From Schleiferiaceae bacterium (lineage in GTDB: Bacteria; Bacteroidota; Bacteroidia; Flavobacteriales; Schleiferiaceae), in assembly GCA_018401735.1 (NCBI GenBank), contig JAGYKI010000002.1, positions 1-64,000 on the forward strand: a DNA stretch of 64,000 bases, in the 5' to 3' direction. The notes beneath the pieces are model-generated. The model had not been told where the DNA came from. It did no database searches and saw only the letters and a program-made list of their open reading frames with translations. A program made the translations under genes and the position numbers. Positions 61,387 through 64,000 of this stretch are shown here, piece by piece. Position 1 is the first letter of the stretch. The number at the start of each line of letters is the position of its first letter.

Positions 61387-62253
61387 ATGGCGCTCGAAAA
61401 AAAAGAAAAGAAAAAAGTAATTACCAAACTGCGAAATAAATATCGCTTGGTAATATTGAACGACGACACTTTTGAGGAAAAGCTTTCCTTTAAGCTTAGT
61501 CGACTTAATGTTTTTGTTTTCGCTGGCATTTCAGTTATTGTCCTTATTGCCAGTACCACGCTTTTAATTGCCTTTACACCTTTACGTGAATACATTCCTG
61601 GTTATTCTAGTACAGCCCTAAAAAAACAGGCTATTGAACTAGCAGCACTAACGGATAGTTTGCAAGAACAACTGGTTTACAATGATCTATACCTACTTAA
61701 TTTACGCGGCATTATTGAGGGAAAGGCGCCACTTGACCTAAGTGATAGTTTGGTAGTTGATAGTTTAAACAAAGAAAAGATAAAGCTAAGCCTCAGTAAA
61801 GAAGACTCGATTTTACGTAAAATGGTAGAAGAAGAAGAGCGCTTTAGTGTTCCCGTGGGGCAGTCTTCTCGTTTAAATATTGAAAGTATAAACTTTTTCA
61901 CGCCTTTAAAAGGATTGGTTACCAATAGCTTCTCGGCCGAAGAAAACCACTTGGGAGTAGATGTGGTAGCCAAAGAAAATGAGGTAATAAAAGCGGCACA
62001 GGACGGGCGGGTGATTTTTGCAGAATGGACCGCAGAGACGGGCTATGTATTGATAGTGCAGCATACCGATAAGTTTGTTAGTATTTACAAACACAATTCT
62101 GCTTTGCTAAAAGCACAAGGAGAAGAAGTAAATGCGGGTGAGCCCATTGCCATTATTGGTAACACGGGTGAACTCAGTACTGGGCCACATTTACATTTTG
62201 AGTTATGGTATAATGGTTTTGCGGTTGATCCAGAAGAATATATTTTATTCTAG
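61387..62253 (+). CDS. M23-family metallopeptidase (LytM-like)
   Basis: Envelope peptidase of 288 aa. One membrane helix (about 40-62, FVFAGISVIVLIASTTLLIA) anchors it, followed by a helical linker. The LytM domain spans about 178-288. The zinc ligands are seen in HLGVDVVAK (His and Asp), with the catalytic pair in GPHLHFELW. GNTGELSTGPHLHFE is a complete family signature, so it is probably an active peptidoglycan endopeptidase or an activator of one. Monocistronic; its ATG lies eight bases after GATATTTG, a near -7 match. Confidence 0.92.
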   Translation: MALEKKEKKKVITKLRNKYRLVILNDDTFEEKLSFKLSRLNVFVFAGISVIVLIASTTLLIAFTPLREYIPGYSSTALKKQAIELAALTDSLQEQLVYNDLYLLNLRGIIEGKAPLDLSDSLVVDSLNKEKIKLSLSKEDSILRKMVEEEERFSVPVGQSSRLNIESINFFTPLKGLVTNSFSAEENHLGVDVVAKENEVIKAAQDGRVIFAEWTAETGYVLIVQHTDKFVSIYKHNSALLKAQGEEVNAGEPIAIIGNTGELSTGPHLHFELWYNGFAVDPEEYILF

Positions 62254-62328
62254 CCCTCTACCTAGATTATTGGTTACAACTGCGGTATTCTTGTAAAATC
62301 AAATCTATTTTCGAGTCGGATTTAGGCA

Positions 62329-62802
62329 CTAAAACAAGCCCTTATCTTTTCTTTCATCCTCAAAAGCGTGATCAACCAATACATTTTTTTCTTTGCTTGC
62401 CGCCACAGCTAAAGCGTCACAGCGTTCATTTTGGGGATGTTCGTTATGGCCTTTTACCCAATGAAAAGTAGGTTTGTGTTTTTCCAGCTCTGGGATAATC
62501 ATCTTCCAGAGATCCACATTTTTCTTATCCTTAAAACCTTTTTTTCTCCAAGAAAAAAGCCAACCCTTGTTAATTGCGTCAACCACATACTTTGAATCGG
62601 AAACGATATGTACCTCATGTCCATTACTTTTTAGAGATTTAAGCCCCATGATAACAGCCAAGAGTTCCATACGATTATTAGTGGTAAGTCGAAAACCTTG
62701 GGAAAGTTCCTTTCTTTTACCCTGGGCCTCCAGCACAACACCATAACCGCCCGGACCAGGGTTTCCCCTCGCAGAACCGTCGGTATAAATAAAAATTTGC
62801 AT
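62329..62802 (-). CDS. rnhA: Ribonuclease HI
   Basis: Cleaves RNA in RNA-DNA hybrids (157 aa). Catalytic acids are in IYTDGSARGNPGPGGYG (Asp near 7), NNRMELLAV (Glu near 46), IVSDSKYVVDAI (Asp near 68), and ERCDALA near the end (Asp near 131). The basic handle WLFSWRKKGFKDKKN is present. It starts one base overlapping the stop of purN, so the two are coupled. Confidence 0.96.
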   Translation of the reverse strand: MQIFIYTDGSARGNPGPGGYGVVLEAQGKRKELSQGFRLTTNNRMELLAVIMGLKSLKSNGHEVHIVSDSKYVVDAINKGWLFSWRKKGFKDKKNVDLWKMIIPELEKHKPTFHWVKGHNEHPQNERCDALAVAASKEKNVLVDHAFEDERKDKGLF

Positions 62803-63368
62803 TAAAGATCTGGCAGAAGGTATTCTATTACCGCTGGATAATGTTTGTATTCAAGCTCTCTAATCTTATATTCCACATCTTGCCATTCGTCTTCAAAGTC
62901 GATTTCAACTTCCTCTTGAAAGATGATTTCTCCCTCATCGTAAGCTTCACTTACGTAATGAATAGTAATTCCGCTTACCTCATCTTCATTTTCTACCACG
63001 GCTTGATGCACATATTTTCCGTACATCCCTGCGCCACCATAGTCGGGTAAAAGGGCAGGGTGAATGTTGATAATCCGTTTAGGAAAAGTGCTAATAATGT
63101 CTTGTGGAATTAGCCTTAAATAACCTGCTAAGACGATTAAATCCGGTTTTAAGGAAATTAGTTTTTTAGCCAACTCTCCATCAGCAACTGACTGATTTCC
63201 AATAACAAAACAGCTTACTCCCACTTTGCGAGCTTTGTCAATTACACCTGCTTTTGCGTTATTGGTTATGATGGCATCCACTCTGGCTAAGTCGCTATCT
63301 TCGAAATAGCGAACAATGTTTTCGGCGTTCGTTCCTGAGCCCGAAGCTAGGATCACAATTTTCTTCAT
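62802..63368 (-). CDS. purN: Phosphoribosylglycinamide formyltransferase
   Basis: Third step of de novo purine synthesis using 10-formyl-THF (188 aa from ATG 63368). Signatures: VILASGSGTNAENIVRYF at the start (GAR binding), IINIHPALLPDYGGAGMYG with the catalytic His near 103, and ITIHYVSEAYDEGEIIFQ with the catalytic Asp. The frame reaches 63407, but the extra 13 residues do not resemble the family, so ATG 63368 is chosen. Confidence 0.95.
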   Translation of the reverse strand: MKKIVILASGSGTNAENIVRYFEDSDLARVDAIITNNAKAGVIDKARKVGVSCFVIGNQSVADGELAKKLISLKPDLIVLAGYLRLIPQDIISTFPKRIINIHPALLPDYGGAGMYGKYVHQAVVENEDEVSGITIHYVSEAYDEGEIIFQEEVEIDFEDEWQDVEYKIRELEYKHYPAVIEYLLPDL

Positions 63369-63479
63369 GAGTACTTTTGATGAAACGAAAATACAAACTA
63401 TGTGCAAACCAATTGTGTTTTAATCGTGTGCATTTTGAATTATTTCCTTTCTTTGCAGCCTATAATTAAACACATTATC

Positions 63480-63716
63480 ATGTCAGACATTGCTTCTAAA
63501 GTTAAAGCTATCATTGTAGACAAGCTAGGAGTGGACGAAAATGAAGTTACTACCGAAGCTAGCTTTACGAACGATCTAGGTGCCGATTCTCTAGACACCG
63601 TTGAGCTTATTATGGAATTCGAAAAAGAATTTGACATTCAAATTCCCGATGACCAAGCTGAAAACATTACCACTGTAGGCCAAGCTGTGGCTTATATCGA
63701 AGAAGCTAAGAAGTAA
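63480..63716 (+). CDS. acpP: Acyl carrier protein
   Basis: Carrier for fatty-acid synthesis (78 aa), acidic and helical. The phosphopantetheine Ser is in [14 protein letters not shown] near residue 38. ATG 63480 gives the normal N-terminus [17 protein letters not shown]; the open frame begins 26 codons earlier but without family resemblance. It is followed at six bases by fabF, the usual arrangement. Confidence 0.97.
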   Translation: MSDIASKVKAIIVDKLGVDENEVTTEASFTNDLGADSLDTVELIMEFEKEFDIQIPDDQAENITTVGQAVAYIEEAKK

Positions 63717-63722
63717 AATTCT

Positions 63723-64000
63723 ATGGAGCTGAAAAGGGTTGTAGTAACCGGTTTAGGAGCCTTAACTCCTATCGGAAACAACGTGGAAGCCTATTGGCAA
63801 GCATTGCTAGCAGGAAAAAGCGGTGCGGCCCGTATTACGCGCTTCGATCCTGAAAAGTTTAAAACGCAATTTGCTTGCGAGTTAAAGGATTTCAACGTTA
63901 CAGATTTTATCGATCGCCGCGAGGCGAGAAGAATGGACCGTTTTAGTCAGTACGCAATGGTTACGGCTGATGAAGCCGTGAAAGATGCGGGACTAAATGA
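63723..64000 (+). CDS. fabF: 3-oxoacyl-ACP synthase II (5' part, cut by window end)
   Basis: The first 92 codons of a beta-ketoacyl-ACP synthase that elongates acyl-ACP with malonyl-ACP. The start MELKRVVVTGLGALTPIGNN is the standard thiolase-fold opening of FabF, and DFIDRREARRMDRFSQYAMV lies where FabF has its conserved R-R-x-D-x-F segment. The catalytic Cys/His residues lie beyond the window. It is cotranscribed with acpP. Confidence 0.95.
   Translation, partial: MELKRVVVTGLGALTPIGNNVEAYWQALLAGKSGAARITRFDPEKFKTQFACELKDFNVTDFIDRREARRMDRFSQYAMVTADEAVKDAGLN

Overview
The window looks like the chromosome of a member of the Bacteroidota, class Flavobacteriia. Evidence: a PorW/SprE type IX secretion lipoprotein, two secreted proteins ending in type A T9SS sorting domains, many TAnnTTTG promoter elements instead of a -10 TATAAT box, an ATP synthase operon without atpD and atpC, a DnaG whose zinc ligands are replaced, and the rnhA-purN-acpP-fabF neighbourhood. 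I see no insertion sequence, prophage or CRISPR array. Most genes are housekeeping and tightly packed. A Cryomorphaceae/Schleiferiaceae-type organism is possible but not proven.

Layout. 0.2-5.3 kb (+): rlmN, a polyprenyl synthetase, an MscS channel and dnaG. 5.3-10.8 kb (-): a LysM protein, two SGNH-hydrolase-like proteins and an MBOAT acyltransferase, probably an envelope glycan O-acylation operon. 11.1-22.3 kb: a surface polysaccharide locus with a WecA-like initiator, NeuB-like nonulosonate synthase, SpsF-like cytidylyltransferase, a GT2/NeuA-like fusion, two left-handed beta-helix acyltransferases, a Wzx flippase, a GT2 and two O-antigen ligase/polymerase proteins. One plus-strand gene of unknown function splits it. 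22.3-25.9 kb (-): DUF4271-hemD-rnpA-ctpA. 25.9-32.4 kb: a T9SS-sorted protein, glutaryl-CoA-type dehydrogenase, a large LruC-domain lipoprotein, an Mpo1-like protein, an HTH regulator and two tiny membrane proteins. 32.5-43.1 kb: small unknown proteins, kbl, rseP, an M1-like non-catalytic protein, a biotin carrier protein, an ECF sigma / anti-sigma-barrel / frameshifted lipoprotein operon, and a PfkB kinase. 43.2-52.4 kb: tRNA-Asn, a LytTR regulator, a 1321-residue secreted beta-helix protein, an S4 protein, an alpha/beta hydrolase, an enoyl-CoA hydratase and an NtrY-like kinase. 52.5-61.2 kb (-): porW/sprE, bactofilin, atpZ, an atpI-like gene and atpB-E-F-H-A-G. 61.4-64 kb: an M23 peptidase, rnhA, purN, acpP and the start of fabF.

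Points of interest: a non-coding repeat family with terminal inverted repeats (three copies plus two solo ends, one copy with a perfect 9-bp direct repeat at its borders); an anti-sigma-like protein with a triplicated N-terminal module joined through one membrane helix to an outer-membrane barrel; a frameshifted lipoprotein behind it; a GT2/NeuA-like fusion; intra-operon hairpins before rnpA and between atpE and atpF; and a recurrent spacing of TAnnTTTG 4-6 nt before the start codon that suggests leaderless mRNAs.
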